Of a stretch of DNA of 64,000 bases, positions 43,778 through 53,200 are shown piece by piece (the stretch's first letter is position 1; the number at the start of each line of letters is the position of its first letter). Both the position numbers and the translations under genes were made by a program. The notes under the pieces are model-generated. The model ran no database searches, was not told the DNA's origin, and saw nothing but the letters and a program-made list of their open reading frames with translations. Source of the DNA: RGIG3002 sp964449325 (GTDB lineage Bacteria > Bacillota > Clostridia > Lachnospirales > Lachnospiraceae); contig CAYUYJ010000012.1 in NCBI GenBank assembly GCA_964449325.1, forward strand, positions 32,391 to 96,390, written 5' to 3'.

Positions 43778-45169
43778 ATGGGGAAGGAAAGGGCAGGAAA
43801 CAGAAAAATGAGAAAGGTAATCTTTGTGCTTTTCTGGCTGGTACTCTGGCAGCTTCTTGCCCTGTATATAGACAGTCCGATTCTGCTTGCAAGCCCCATG
43901 GAGGTGTTGGCGGATTTAAAAAATAATATGGTTTCTTTTTTGTTTTGGAAAACCGCAGGCAATTCTTTTTTCCATATTATGATTGGATTTTTAGCGGCTT
44001 TTTTCGTAGCACTGATAACAGGTGTCATAGCCGCCAAACTTCCCTTTGTGGAGGAACTTCTTTCCCCGCTTATACACTTTATCAAAGCGGTTCCCGTGGC
44101 ATCCTTTGTGGTGCTGCTTCTCATATGGTCAGGCTCTGAGTGGCTGTCCGTATGGGTCACGTTTCTTATGGTACTTCCGATTATTTTCCAAAATGTATTA
44201 AGCGGTATCAAACATACGGACAGAGAACTTCTGGAAATGGCAAAGGTTTTTGAAATGCCTCTTCTCAACCGGATTCGTTTTCTCTACAGTCCTGCATTAA
44301 TGCCTTTTTTGATAAGCGGCTGCAAAGCGGCACTGGGAATGAGCTGGAAAGCAGGTGTTGCGGCAGAGGTTATCGGTACACCGGACTTTTCCATCGGAGA
44401 ACGGATTTATATGTCTAAAATTTATCTGAATACGGCAGGTCTGTTTTCGTGGACGTTAGTAGTGATTTTCTTAAGCTTCCTGTTTGAAAAAAGCTTTCTT
44501 TTTCTGTTGAAAAAGGTGGCAGAGGTAAATAAAAAACCGGTACGCAGGAAGGACAAAGGCAGGATTATGGGAAAGAGCAGTGAAACACAAAGAACAGAGG
44601 ACATCTGTCTGGAAAAGGTGGAGAAATATTACGGAAAGCAGCCCGTACTGGAAGGGGTTTCTGCAAAGCTTCAAGGGGGCGGCAGCTTTTGTATTATGGG
44701 GAAATCGGGCAGTGGAAAAACCACCCTTTTTCGTATTCTTTTGGATTTGACGGATTATAATAAAGGAAGGATACAAAAACCAAAAGGCAGTGCGGCAGCA
44801 GTATTTCAGGAAGACAGGCTTTGTATGGAGGAGAATGCCGTAACGAATGTTGCCATGGTCTGTCCGAAAAGTGTTTCGGAGAAGGAAATACGGGAATGTC
44901 TGGGAACGGTATTGCCGAAAGAGGAACTGGGGAAAAAAGTCTGTGAATTCAGTGGCGGTATGCGCAGACGTGTAGCAATTGTGCGGGCAATGCTTGCGGA
45001 TGCAGAGTGGATTGTCATGGATGAACCTTTTACCGGACTGGATACACAGACAAGAGCAGGCATGACAGAGTTTATCCTGCAGTATAAAGGAAAACGAACG
45101 CTGCTTGTTTCGACTCATCAGGAGAGTGATGTGGCGGCACTTGGGGCTGAACTTATTAGATTGTCGTAG
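43778..45169 (+). CDS. ABC permease fused to its ATPase
   Basis: This 463-residue protein combines what are normally two subunits. Residues 1-245 are a SsuC/nitrate-type permease of about six helices with an EAA-like loop (ELLEMAKVFEMPLLNRIRF). Residues 265-463 are an ABC ATPase with GKSGSGKTT (Walker A), FSGGMRRRVA (signature) and VMDEPFTGLD (Walker B). Linker residues 246-264 are basic. An internal ATG at 44567 (residue 264) could give a separate ATPase. The fusion keeps frame and the linker is short, so it looks real. It is the transporter for the SsuA-like protein two genes upstream. Confidence 0.88.
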   Translation: MGKERAGNRKMRKVIFVLFWLVLWQLLALYIDSPILLASPMEVLADLKNNMVSFLFWKTAGNSFFHIMIGFLAAFFVALITGVIAAKLPFVEELLSPLIHFIKAVPVASFVVLLLIWSGSEWLSVWVTFLMVLPIIFQNVLSGIKHTDRELLEMAKVFEMPLLNRIRFLYSPALMPFLISGCKAALGMSWKAGVAAEVIGTPDFSIGERIYMSKIYLNTAGLFSWTLVVIFLSFLFEKSFLFLLKKVAEVNKKPVRRKDKGRIMGKSSETQRTEDICLEKVEKYYGKQPVLEGVSAKLQGGGSFCIMGKSGSGKTTLFRILLDLTDYNKGRIQKPKGSAAAVFQEDRLCMEENAVTNVAMVCPKSVSEKEIRECLGTVLPKEELGKKVCEFSGGMRRRVAIVRAMLADAEWIVMDEPFTGLDTQTRAGMTEFILQYKGKRTLLVSTHQESDVAALGAELIRLS

Positions 45170-45198
45170 TGTTGTGCAGGGAGAAAGGAAGAAACGGA

Positions 45199-45441
45199 AT
45201 GGAAACCAGAGTGGCATTAGTGGGAATTATAGTAAAAAACCGGAACGAGGTGGAGCATTTAAATGATATTCTTCACGAATATCGTGAATATATTATAGGA
45301 AGAATGGGAGTGCCTTATAAAGAAAAAGATATTTCCATTATCAGTATTGCCGTGGATGCACCCCAGGATATCATCAGTGCTTTGTCGGGAAAAATCGGTG
45401 GATTAAACGGAATATCCTCTAAAGTTATTTATGCACCGTAG
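45199..45441 (+). CDS. TM1266-type putative hydrogenase-system regulator
   Basis: This 80-residue protein belongs to the small TM1266 family (ACT/NikR-like fold), annotated as an iron-only hydrogenase system regulator: TRVALVGIIVKNRNEVEHLN, HEYREYIIGRMGVPY, IISIAVDAPQDIISALSGKI. Family members are often near hydEFG or small-molecule transporters. No hydrogenase genes are in the window. Start 45199 follows AAAGGAAG; the longer frame from 45169 is unlikely. Confidence 0.85.
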   Translation: METRVALVGIIVKNRNEVEHLNDILHEYREYIIGRMGVPYKEKDISIISIAVDAPQDIISALSGKIGGLNGISSKVIYAP

Positions 45442-45467
45442 ACAATTTTTTTTTGTTATGCTATAAT
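45439..45467 (+). promoter_or_regulatory. promoter of the trigger factor gene
   Basis: TAGACA (45439-45444) and TATAAT (45462-45467), with TG upstream of the -10, are spaced 17 bp. The -35 overlaps the stop codon of the TM1266 gene. Confidence 0.75.
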
Positions 45468-45564
45468 CGTAGAATGACTGTGACTATGGAAACTTTACGA
45501 AAAGGAAGAATCCGATTGAAATAAATCAGTTTCACAGAAGGTTATTTAAGGAGGAAGTGTAACA

Positions 45565-46914
45565 ATGAGTTTACAACTGGAGAAATTAGAGAACAACATG
45601 GCAAAGCTGACCATCGAGGTTCCGGCAGAAGAACTGGAAGGTGCAATTGAAAAAGCATTCCGGAAAAACAAGAACAAAATCAGCGTTCCGGGCTTCAGAA
45701 AAGGAAAAGTTCCGCGCAAGATTATTGAGCAGATGTACGGAAAAGAAGTATTCTATGAGGATGCTGCAAATTATTTAATTCCGGAAGCTTACGACAAAGC
45801 AGTAAAGGAATGTGAAGAAGAAATCGTTTCTTCTCCGAAGATTGAAGTAACTCAGATTGAAGCAGGCAAACCGTTCATTTTCACTGCTGAGGTTGCTTTA
45901 AAACCGGAAGTGAAGCTTGGTAAATACAAAGGTGTTAAAGTAGAAAAGGCAGAAACAGAAGTAACAGACGAAGAAGTAGATGCAGCTATCGAAAAAGAAA
46001 GAGAGAACAATGCAAGAACCATTTCCGTTGAAGACAGAGCAGTAAAAGACGGGGATATGACTGTGATTGATTTTGAAGGCTTTGTAGACGGTGTAGCATT
46101 TGAAGGCGGCAAGGGAGAAAACTATCCGCTGACCATCGGTTCCGGCACATTTATCCCGGGCTTTGAAGAGCAGCTTGTAGGAGCAAATTTAAATGAAGAA
46201 ACGGAAGTAAACGTAACCTTCCCGGAGGATTATCATGCAGAAGATTTAAAGGGAAAAGCAGCAGTATTCAAATGTACCGTAAAAGAAATCAAAGAAAAAG
46301 AGCTTCCTGAACTGGATGATGAATTTGCAAGTGAAGTTTCCGAATTCGATACTTTGGCTGAATACAAGGAAGATATGAAGAAAAAACTTGCTGAGAAGAA
46401 AGAAAACGAAGCAAAAGGCAAGAAGGAAGAGGCTGTAATTGAAGCTATTATTAACGATTCCGAAATGGAAATTCCGGAAGCTATGTTAGAAACACAGCAG
46501 AGACAGATGGTAGATGACTTTGCACAGAGATTACAGATGCAGGGACTTTCTTTAGAGCAGTACTTCCAGTTTACAGGCTTAAATGTACAGATGATGTTAG
46601 AGCAGGTAAAACCGCAGGCTGAAAAGAGAATCAAATCCAGATTGGTATTAGAAGCAGTTGCAGAGGCTGAGAAGTTTGAAGTGACAGAAGAAGACTTAGA
46701 GAAAGAATTTGCAAGAATGGGCGAAATCTATCAGATGGAAGCTGAAAAAGTAAAAGAAATGTTAGATGAGTACCATGTAGAGCAGATTAAGAAAGACCTG
46801 GCTATCCAGAAGGCAGTAGAATTTGTAGTAGAGAATGCAAAAGAGGGAAAAGCAGCTGCAAAGAAAACTACAAAAACAAAGAAAGCAGATAAAGAAGAAA
46901 GCGAAGAGAATTAA
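45565..46914 (+). CDS. tig: trigger factor chaperone
   Basis: This 449-residue ribosome-bound chaperone has an N-terminal ribosome-binding domain with the signature GFRKGKVPR, a PPIase FKBP domain (about 160-250; VIDFEGFVDGVAFEGG) and a C-terminal cradle, ending in a Lys-rich tail. It folds nascent chains. AAGGAGG is 10 nt upstream of the ATG. Confidence 0.97.
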   Translation: MSLQLEKLENNMAKLTIEVPAEELEGAIEKAFRKNKNKISVPGFRKGKVPRKIIEQMYGKEVFYEDAANYLIPEAYDKAVKECEEEIVSSPKIEVTQIEAGKPFIFTAEVALKPEVKLGKYKGVKVEKAETEVTDEEVDAAIEKERENNARTISVEDRAVKDGDMTVIDFEGFVDGVAFEGGKGENYPLTIGSGTFIPGFEEQLVGANLNEETEVNVTFPEDYHAEDLKGKAAVFKCTVKEIKEKELPELDDEFASEVSEFDTLAEYKEDMKKKLAEKKENEAKGKKEEAVIEAIINDSEMEIPEAMLETQQRQMVDDFAQRLQMQGLSLEQYFQFTGLNVQMMLEQVKPQAEKRIKSRLVLEAVAEAEKFEVTEEDLEKEFARMGEIYQMEAEKVKEMLDEYHVEQIKKDLAIQKAVEFVVENAKEGKAAAKKTTKTKKADKEESEEN

Positions 46915-46941
46915 AATTTTCTTAAATTGTTTTCCAATTTA

Positions 46942-46970
46942 TTGCAAAAGCTTCCGGTATGGGATAACAT
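46942..46970 (+). promoter_or_regulatory. candidate promoter of clpP
   Basis: TTGCAA and TAACAT are spaced 17 bp. A small hairpin (ACCGCAG/CTGTGGT) lies between it and the ribosome site. No CtsR repeat is seen. Confidence 0.45.
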
Positions 46971-47014
46971 AAAACCGCAGCAGTAAACTGTGGTGAAGGA
47001 GGTCAAAGAAAGCA

Positions 47015-47617
47015 ATGAGTTTAGTACCTTATGTCATTGAACAAACAAGCAGGGGTGAACGCTCCTATGATATTTATTCAAGACTTTTAAAAGAAAGAAT
47101 TATTTTCCTCGGGGAAGAAGTGAATGAGACAACCGCAAGCCTTGTGGTGGCACAGCTTCTTTTCTTAGAGGCAGAGGATCCGGAAAAAGATATCCATTTA
47201 TATATCAACAGTCCGGGGGGATCTGTAACAGCCGGTATGGCTATTTATGATACAATGCAGTTTGTGAAATGTGATGTATCCACAAATTGTATCGGTATGG
47301 CAGCAAGTATGGGTGCGTTTTTGCTTGCAGGAGGTGCCAAAGGCAAACGTTTTGCACTTCCCAATGCGGAAATTATGATTCATCAGCCGTTAGGCGGAGC
47401 GCAGGGTCAGGCAACGGAAATTGAAATTGCCGCAAAGCATATTTTGCAGACAAAGCAGAAGTTGAATCGTATTTTAGCAGAAAACTGTGGAAAAGATGTG
47501 GACGTGGTTGCAGCGGATACCGAAAGAGATAACTGGAAAACCGCAGAGGAAGCAAAAGAGTATGGTTTGATTGATCATATCTTCACAACTCATGGGGAAG
47601 CAGAAAAGATAAAATAG
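47015..47617 (+). CDS. clpP: ATP-dependent Clp protease proteolytic subunit
   Basis: This 200-residue serine protease has the catalytic triad S98 (GMAASMGAF), His ~123 (MIHQPLGG) and Asp ~172 (TERDNW). It starts SLVPYVIEQTSRGERSYDIY. It forms tetradecamers with ClpX, encoded 33 nt downstream. GGAGG precedes the ATG by 12 nt. Substrates arrive unfolded through ClpX. Confidence 0.98.
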   Translation: MSLVPYVIEQTSRGERSYDIYSRLLKERIIFLGEEVNETTASLVVAQLLFLEAEDPEKDIHLYINSPGGSVTAGMAIYDTMQFVKCDVSTNCIGMAASMGAFLLAGGAKGKRFALPNAEIMIHQPLGGAQGQATEIEIAAKHILQTKQKLNRILAENCGKDVDVVAADTERDNWKTAEEAKEYGLIDHIFTTHGEAEKIK

Positions 47618-47650
47618 CAGTAATAGCAAAAATGAGAGGAATTAAGGAAG

Positions 47651-48907
47651 ATGGCAGGAAAGAATTCCGATGATAAAATTAGATGTTCTTTTTGCAATAA
47701 GACGCAGGATCAGGTACGTAAACTGATTGCAGGTCCGGCAGGAATTTTTATCTGTGATGAATGCGTGGATATCTGTGCCGATATTATTGAGGAAGAATAT
47801 GAGGATGAGCCGGTCAATGAGGAATTGGACATTAATCTTCTAAAACCGATAGAGATTAAGGAATTTCTGGATGATTATGTAATCGGTCAGGATGCTGCCA
47901 AGAAGGTACTCGCCGTTTCCGTGTACAATCATTACAAGAGAGTAATGGCAGAAAAAACGGTAGATGACGTGGAACTTCAAAAGAGCAATATCATTATGAT
48001 AGGACCTACCGGTTCCGGAAAGACTTTTCTTGCACAGACACTTGCCAGAATTATTAATGTGCCGTTTGCGATTGCAGATGCAACAACGCTTACGGAAGCC
48101 GGTTATGTTGGTGAGGATGTCGAAAATATTTTGTTAAAATTGATTCAGGCAGCGGACTATGATGTGGAACGTGCGCAGTATGGTATCGTTTATATTGATG
48201 AAATTGATAAGATTACCAAAAAGAGCGAAAATGTTTCTATTACACGAGATGTTTCCGGCGAAGGTGTACAACAGGCACTTTTAAAAATTATTGAAGGCAC
48301 AATTGCCAGTGTACCGCCTCAGGGTGGGAGAAAACATCCCCATCAGGAACTGATTCAGATTGATACGTCGAATATTTTGTTTATATGCGGCGGTGCCTTT
48401 GATGGTTTGGAGAAAATCATTGAGACAAGACTGGATCGTAAATCCATTGGCTTTAACGCAGAGGTGGCTGATAAATCCACCAAGGAAATCAGTGCAATGT
48501 TGAGTGAAGTAACGACACAGGACTTGGTGAAATTCGGTTTGATACCGGAATTCGTCGGACGTGTACCGATTACGGTTACATTAGAGGGTCTGGACAAAAA
48601 TGCACTTATCCGTATTTTGAAAGAGCCAAAGAATGCATTAGTGAAGCAGTACCAGAAGCTGTTCGGTTTTGATGATGTAGAGCTGAAATTTGAAGAGGAT
48701 GCCATAGAAGCTATTGCAGAGCAGGCATTCGAGAAAAAAACCGGAGCGAGAGGCTTACGTTCCATTATGGAAAAAGTACTGATGGATGTGATGTATCGCA
48801 TTCCTTCAGAGGAGACAATTGAAAGCTGTGTCATTACGAAAGAAACGGTAGAGGGAAAAAGTGCTCCTTTGCTGATTCATCATGAGGTAATGAAAAAAGC
48901 AAAGTAA
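47651..48907 (+). CDS. clpX: ATP-dependent Clp protease ATPase subunit
   Basis: This 418-residue AAA+ unfoldase has an N-terminal four-cysteine zinc-binding domain (CSFCNKTQ... CDEC), Walker A GPTGSGKT, Walker B IDEIDK and the sensor 2/IGF-type region LFGFDDVEL. It unfolds substrates and feeds ClpP, whose gene is next to it. Confidence 0.98.
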   Translation: MAGKNSDDKIRCSFCNKTQDQVRKLIAGPAGIFICDECVDICADIIEEEYEDEPVNEELDINLLKPIEIKEFLDDYVIGQDAAKKVLAVSVYNHYKRVMAEKTVDDVELQKSNIIMIGPTGSGKTFLAQTLARIINVPFAIADATTLTEAGYVGEDVENILLKLIQAADYDVERAQYGIVYIDEIDKITKKSENVSITRDVSGEGVQQALLKIIEGTIASVPPQGGRKHPHQELIQIDTSNILFICGGAFDGLEKIIETRLDRKSIGFNAEVADKSTKEISAMLSEVTTQDLVKFGLIPEFVGRVPITVTLEGLDKNALIRILKEPKNALVKQYQKLFGFDDVELKFEEDAIEAIAEQAFEKKTGARGLRSIMEKVLMDVMYRIPSEETIESCVITKETVEGKSAPLLIHHEVMKKAK

Positions 48908-48910
48908 TTT

Positions 48911-48940
48911 AAAACGCCGCCCTCAATAGGCGGCGTTTTT
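48911..48940 (+). terminator. strong terminator after clpX
   Basis: The GC-rich stem ACGCCGCC/GGCGGCGT has a 7-nt loop and is followed by a T-run. A TTGACA overlapping its end (48939-48944) may be the -35 of lon, but no good -10 is seen. Confidence 0.9.
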
Positions 48941-48995
48941 GACAAAATACAGACAGACTAAAAGAGCTGTATTTGAAAACAAGGGTGTGAAAACG

Positions 48996-51374
48996 ATGAA
49001 TGAAGAACTGATGAATTTAGAAGAACAGAAAGAAAACGAGAATAGGAATACAAGGATTCCGGCAGTGGCATTAAGAGGGCTGACGATTCTGCCGGACATG
49101 ATTATACATTTTGATTTGAGTCGTGACAAATCTATTTTGGCGGTAGAAAAAGCGATGATGAATGACCAGAAGTTGTTTCTGGTAACACAGGAAAACCCGG
49201 ATGAAAAAGAACCCGGATTTTCTTCCGTATACAAAGTGGGTACCGTGGCAACAGTGAAGCAGGTCACCAAACTTCCAAACAACATCATTCGTGTTCTGGT
49301 AGAGGGAAATTACCGGGCAGGACTGATTGCCTTTGATGAAGAGGAGTCCGGCTATTTATGCGCGGAGATTGAAAGACTGTTTACCGAGAAGGATTTGGAG
49401 GAGCAGGAAGAAGAAGCTCTGTTCCGGGAATTAAAGGAATTGTTCAAAAGCTATGGTGTATATTATCCGAAAATCGGGAAAACACTGGAACGTTATTTTG
49501 CAGACAGGAACGGATTAGAAGAATGTATTAACCAGCTTACGGCCAATCTGCCTCTGACTTATGAGAATAAACAACGAGTGTTAGAGCAAAACAGTCTGCG
49601 GTTACGTTTTGAAGCTTTGGCGGTAATTCTTGGCAATGAAATTGAAATTGCAAAGGTAAAAAATGAAGTTGCAGAGAAAATCAAAGGCAGGGTGGAGAAG
49701 CACCAGAAGGAATATCTTTTAAGAGAACAGCTTGGCTATATCCGTCAGGAATTGGGAGAAGAGGATGAGACCTCGGAAGCGGAACAGTATGAAGCAGCGT
49801 TAAAAAAGCTGAAGGCAGGAAAAGAAGTAAAGGACAAAATTAAGAAGGAAATTGCAAGGTTTAAAAATCTGCCTGCCAGCAGTTCAGAAAGTGCAGTGGA
49901 AAGAGGCTATATTGAAACACTGTTAGAGCTTCCCTGGGACAAGGCTTCTAAAGATAACACGGACATTACTTATGCAGAGAAAATTTTAGAGGAGCAGCAT
50001 TACGGTCTGGAGCAGGTGAAACGACGTGTTTTGGAATTTCTTGCGGTTCGTACTTTAAACCGACACGGGGCGAGTCCGATTATTTGTCTTGTGGGACCAC
50101 CCGGAACCGGAAAAACTTCCATTGCCAAAAGTGTGGCGGAGGCACTTGGAAAAGAATATGTGCGTATCAGTTTGGGCGGTGTGAGGGATGAAGCAGAAAT
50201 CCGCGGACACAGAAAGACCTATGTGGGTGCCATGCCGGGAAGAATCGTAGCCGGGCTTCGTCAGGCGGGAGTGAAAAATCCATTGATGCTGTTAGATGAA
50301 ATTGATAAAGTCAGCAGCGATTATAAAGGAGATACCTCTTCCGCCCTGCTGGAGGTATTGGACAGTGAGCAGAATAACCGTTTCCGTGACCATTATGTGG
50401 AACTTCCTGTGGATTTGTCCGAGGTACTGTTTATTGCTACCGCGAACACCACATCTACCATACCCGGGCCGCTGTTAGATCGTATGGAGGTGATTGAGGT
50501 CACAAGCTATACGGCAAATGAGAAATTCCATATTGCTAAGAAATATCTGGTAGAAAAGCAGTTAGAGAAAAACGGACTGACAAAGGAACAGCTTTCTATC
50601 AGTGACGGTGCCTTGAAGCGGATGATACAATATTATACCAGAGAGGCAGGCGTGCGCGGTTTGGAGCGGAAAATCGGTGAAATTTGCCGAAAGGCTGCGT
50701 GGAATATTGTAAAAGAAAAAGAAAAGTCAAAACAGATTAAGGTAACAGGAGGCAATCTCTCCAAATATCTGGGAAAAGAGAAATATGCCTTAAATAAAGC
50801 AAATGAAACTGATGAAGTGGGTATTGTGCGTGGTCTTGCATGGACAAGCGTAGGCGGTGAAACCTTGCAGATTGAAGTCAATAAGATGCCGGGAAAAGGG
50901 GAAGTAGAGCTGACCGGACAACTCGGAGATGTGATGAAGGAATCAGCAATGGCAGGTATGAGTTATGTACGCAGCATCAGTGAAGAATATAAATTGGATG
51001 CGGAAATTTTCAAAAACAATGATTTCCACATTCACATTCCGGAGGGTGCCGTTCCAAAGGATGGCCCCAGTGCGGGTATTACCATGGCAACCGCATTGCT
51101 GTCTGCACTTACGGAAATTCCCGTACATGCGGATGTGGCAATGACAGGGGAAATTACCTTACGGGGAAGAGTGCTTCCCATCGGTGGCTTAAAAGAAAAA
51201 CTTCTTGCGGCGAAAACAGCCGGTATCAAAAAGGTACTTGTACCGAAGGAAAATGAAAAGGATGTGGAAGAAATTTCCATGGAAATTAAGTCCGGTATGG
51301 ATATCATTCCGGTGGAAAACATGCGTGAGGTTCTGAAGCATGCCTTTGTGGAAAGGAGTACCAATGGTAATTAA
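48996..51374 (+). CDS. lon: Lon ATP-dependent protease
   Basis: This 792-residue protease has an N-terminal substrate domain (about 20-220), an AAA+ module (GPPGTGKT, about residues 370-377) and a C-terminal Ser-Lys protease domain with S692 in PKDGPSAG and K735 in GGLKEKLLAA. It degrades damaged and regulatory proteins. Start 48996 is chosen as MNEELMNLE; an upstream TTG extends it by 19 residues. The stop overlaps engB by 11 nt. Confidence 0.97.
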   Translation: MNEELMNLEEQKENENRNTRIPAVALRGLTILPDMIIHFDLSRDKSILAVEKAMMNDQKLFLVTQENPDEKEPGFSSVYKVGTVATVKQVTKLPNNIIRVLVEGNYRAGLIAFDEEESGYLCAEIERLFTEKDLEEQEEEALFRELKELFKSYGVYYPKIGKTLERYFADRNGLEECINQLTANLPLTYENKQRVLEQNSLRLRFEALAVILGNEIEIAKVKNEVAEKIKGRVEKHQKEYLLREQLGYIRQELGEEDETSEAEQYEAALKKLKAGKEVKDKIKKEIARFKNLPASSSESAVERGYIETLLELPWDKASKDNTDITYAEKILEEQHYGLEQVKRRVLEFLAVRTLNRHGASPIICLVGPPGTGKTSIAKSVAEALGKEYVRISLGGVRDEAEIRGHRKTYVGAMPGRIVAGLRQAGVKNPLMLLDEIDKVSSDYKGDTSSALLEVLDSEQNNRFRDHYVELPVDLSEVLFIATANTTSTIPGPLLDRMEVIEVTSYTANEKFHIAKKYLVEKQLEKNGLTKEQLSISDGALKRMIQYYTREAGVRGLERKIGEICRKAAWNIVKEKEKSKQIKVTGGNLSKYLGKEKYALNKANETDEVGIVRGLAWTSVGGETLQIEVNKMPGKGEVELTGQLGDVMKESAMAGMSYVRSISEEYKLDAEIFKNNDFHIHIPEGAVPKDGPSAGITMATALLSALTEIPVHADVAMTGEITLRGRVLPIGGLKEKLLAAKTAGIKKVLVPKENEKDVEEISMEIKSGMDIIPVENMREVLKHAFVERSTNGN

Positions 51375-51957
51375 AAATGTAAGCTTGGAAACGGTATGCG
51401 GCATTACCAGTACCATTCCGGATAATTCGTATCCGGAAATTGCTTTTGCGGGAAAGAGTAACGTAGGGAAATCTTCTTTAATCAATGCACTGATGAACCG
51501 GAAAGCTCTTGCACGTACAAGTGCCCAACCGGGAAAGACGCAGACTATCAATTTTTATAATATAAATGACGAATTGTACTTTGTGGATTTACCGGGATAC
51601 GGCTATGCCAAGGTCAGTGAGTCGGAAAAAGAAAAATGGGGAAAAATGATAGAAAATTATCTGCATAAATCGAAACAGCTTAAAGCGGTTTTTCTGCTGA
51701 TAGATATCCGTCATGAACCTTCCGCCAATGACAGAAATATGTATGAGTGGATTTTGTATCAGGGATATAAACCTATCATAATTGCCACGAAGTTGGATAA
51801 AATCAACCGCAGTCAGATACAGAAGCATATGAAAATGCTGAAAGTGGGACTGAATGTGGAAAAAGATACGATTGTGATTCCCTTTTCCGCGCAGACGAAA
51901 CAGGGAAGAGAAGAAATTTATGAGTTGATTGATGGTTTATTAGGTGTAGAAGGGTAA
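51364..51957 (+). CDS. ysxC: ribosome biogenesis GTP-binding protein YsxC/EngB
   Basis: This 197-residue GTPase has G1 GKSNVGKSS, G3 DLPGYG and G4 TKLDK. It acts in 50S ribosome assembly. AAAGGAG is 7 nt upstream; the start lies inside lon (11-nt overlap), giving tight coupling. Length is standard. Confidence 0.97.
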   Translation: MVIKNVSLETVCGITSTIPDNSYPEIAFAGKSNVGKSSLINALMNRKALARTSAQPGKTQTINFYNINDELYFVDLPGYGYAKVSESEKEKWGKMIENYLHKSKQLKAVFLLIDIRHEPSANDRNMYEWILYQGYKPIIIATKLDKINRSQIQKHMKMLKVGLNVEKDTIVIPFSAQTKQGREEIYELIDGLLGVEG

Positions 51958-51968
51958 GAGGGGATACT

Positions 51969-53174
51969 ATGAATCGGACAAAAGAAAGATATATAAAGGT
52001 ACTGTTGAATCTGAGTATTGCATTGGTCATTCTGTTGCTTGTTATTTTCCTTCTGCCGAAGGTATTGGTGTTTTTTGCCCCCTTTCTTACAGGCTATGTA
52101 ATTGCGCTGATTGCCAGTCCCATTGTACGTTTTTTTGAAGAAAAACTGAAAATTAGAAGAAAAGCAGGAAGTGCTTTTGTGATTGTGGCAGTTATTGCCC
52201 TTGTTATTCTGGTTGTATATGTGGTTGGTGCAAAGCTGGTAGAACAGATTATCGGGCTGACCGCATCACTGCCGGATATGTGGAATAGTGCAGAAGCGGA
52301 TTTGGCGCAGATTGGAAAACGCTTGGATATTTTGCTGAATAAGCTTCCGGCAGATATGCAGGAAGCCATACGGGGAATCGGTACCAAAATGGATAGCTTT
52401 TTCGCCGATCTTGTTGGGAAAATCAGTACCCCGACAATTACTGCGGTAGGTAGCTTTGCCAAGCAGCTGCCTAATATGATTATCGGGCTGATTATGTGTC
52501 TTTTGTCTGCTTATTTCTTTGTGGCGGATAAGGAGTATCTGATTTATTTTTGTAAAAAGTACACGCCATATTCTATTCAGAAGCGTTGGAGCCTGATGTG
52601 CCGCTCTTTGAAACGTGCGGTGGGAGGGTATTTCAAGGCACAGTTTAAAATTGAAATCTTTGTATATTTTATGCTGGTAATAGGTTTGTCTGTATTGGGG
52701 ATTGATTATGCCCTGTTAATTGCAATCGGCATTGCTTTTCTGGATTTCCTGCCCTTTTTCGGTACGGGAACCGTGATGGTACCCTGGGCAATTATTAAGT
52801 TTTTAAGTGCAGACTATAAAATGACAATCGGATTACTGATAATCTGGGGTTTAGGGCAGCTTTTACGACAGATTATTCAGCCGAAAATAGTGGGAGACTC
52901 TGTAGGTGTACCGGCAATTCCAACCTTGTTTTTGCTGTATATCGGGTATAAAGTTGCAGGGGTAGTCGGTATGATTGTAGCGGTTCCTGTAGGGATTATT
53001 ATCCAGAATATGAATGAAGAGGGACTGTTTGATACGACGAAAAACAGTCTGCGCATTCTTCTTGCACAAATTAACCGGTTCAGGCGGCTGAATGATGAGG
53101 ATATGGCATGTATTGCAGCAGAAGAAGCACAGGAGAAAGAAGAACTGGAAGAGGAAGAAAAGGAGCAGGACTAG
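51969..53174 (+). CDS. AI-2E/YtvI-type permease-like membrane protein
   Basis: This 401-residue protein has about eight helices with the AI-2E family layout: an N-terminal helical pair, then a soluble loop (about 95-150) and IGIAFLDFLPFFGTGTVMVPW, and PKIVGDSVGVPAIPTLFLLYIGYKVAG (shown as PKIVGDSVGVPAI). YtvI is a sporulation membrane protein; other members export autoinducer 2 or act as antiporters. The role here is unclear. It ends in an acidic tail (EEEEKEQD-like). Confidence 0.85.
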   Translation: MNRTKERYIKVLLNLSIALVILLLVIFLLPKVLVFFAPFLTGYVIALIASPIVRFFEEKLKIRRKAGSAFVIVAVIALVILVVYVVGAKLVEQIIGLTASLPDMWNSAEADLAQIGKRLDILLNKLPADMQEAIRGIGTKMDSFFADLVGKISTPTITAVGSFAKQLPNMIIGLIMCLLSAYFFVADKEYLIYFCKKYTPYSIQKRWSLMCRSLKRAVGGYFKAQFKIEIFVYFMLVIGLSVLGIDYALLIAIGIAFLDFLPFFGTGTVMVPWAIIKFLSADYKMTIGLLIIWGLGQLLRQIIQPKIVGDSVGVPAIPTLFLLYIGYKVAGVVGMIVAVPVGIIIQNMNEEGLFDTTKNSLRILLAQINRFRRLNDEDMACIAAEEAQEKEELEEEEKEQD

Positions 53175-53200
53175 CAGCTTTGTTTGGAGGGGAAGCATAA

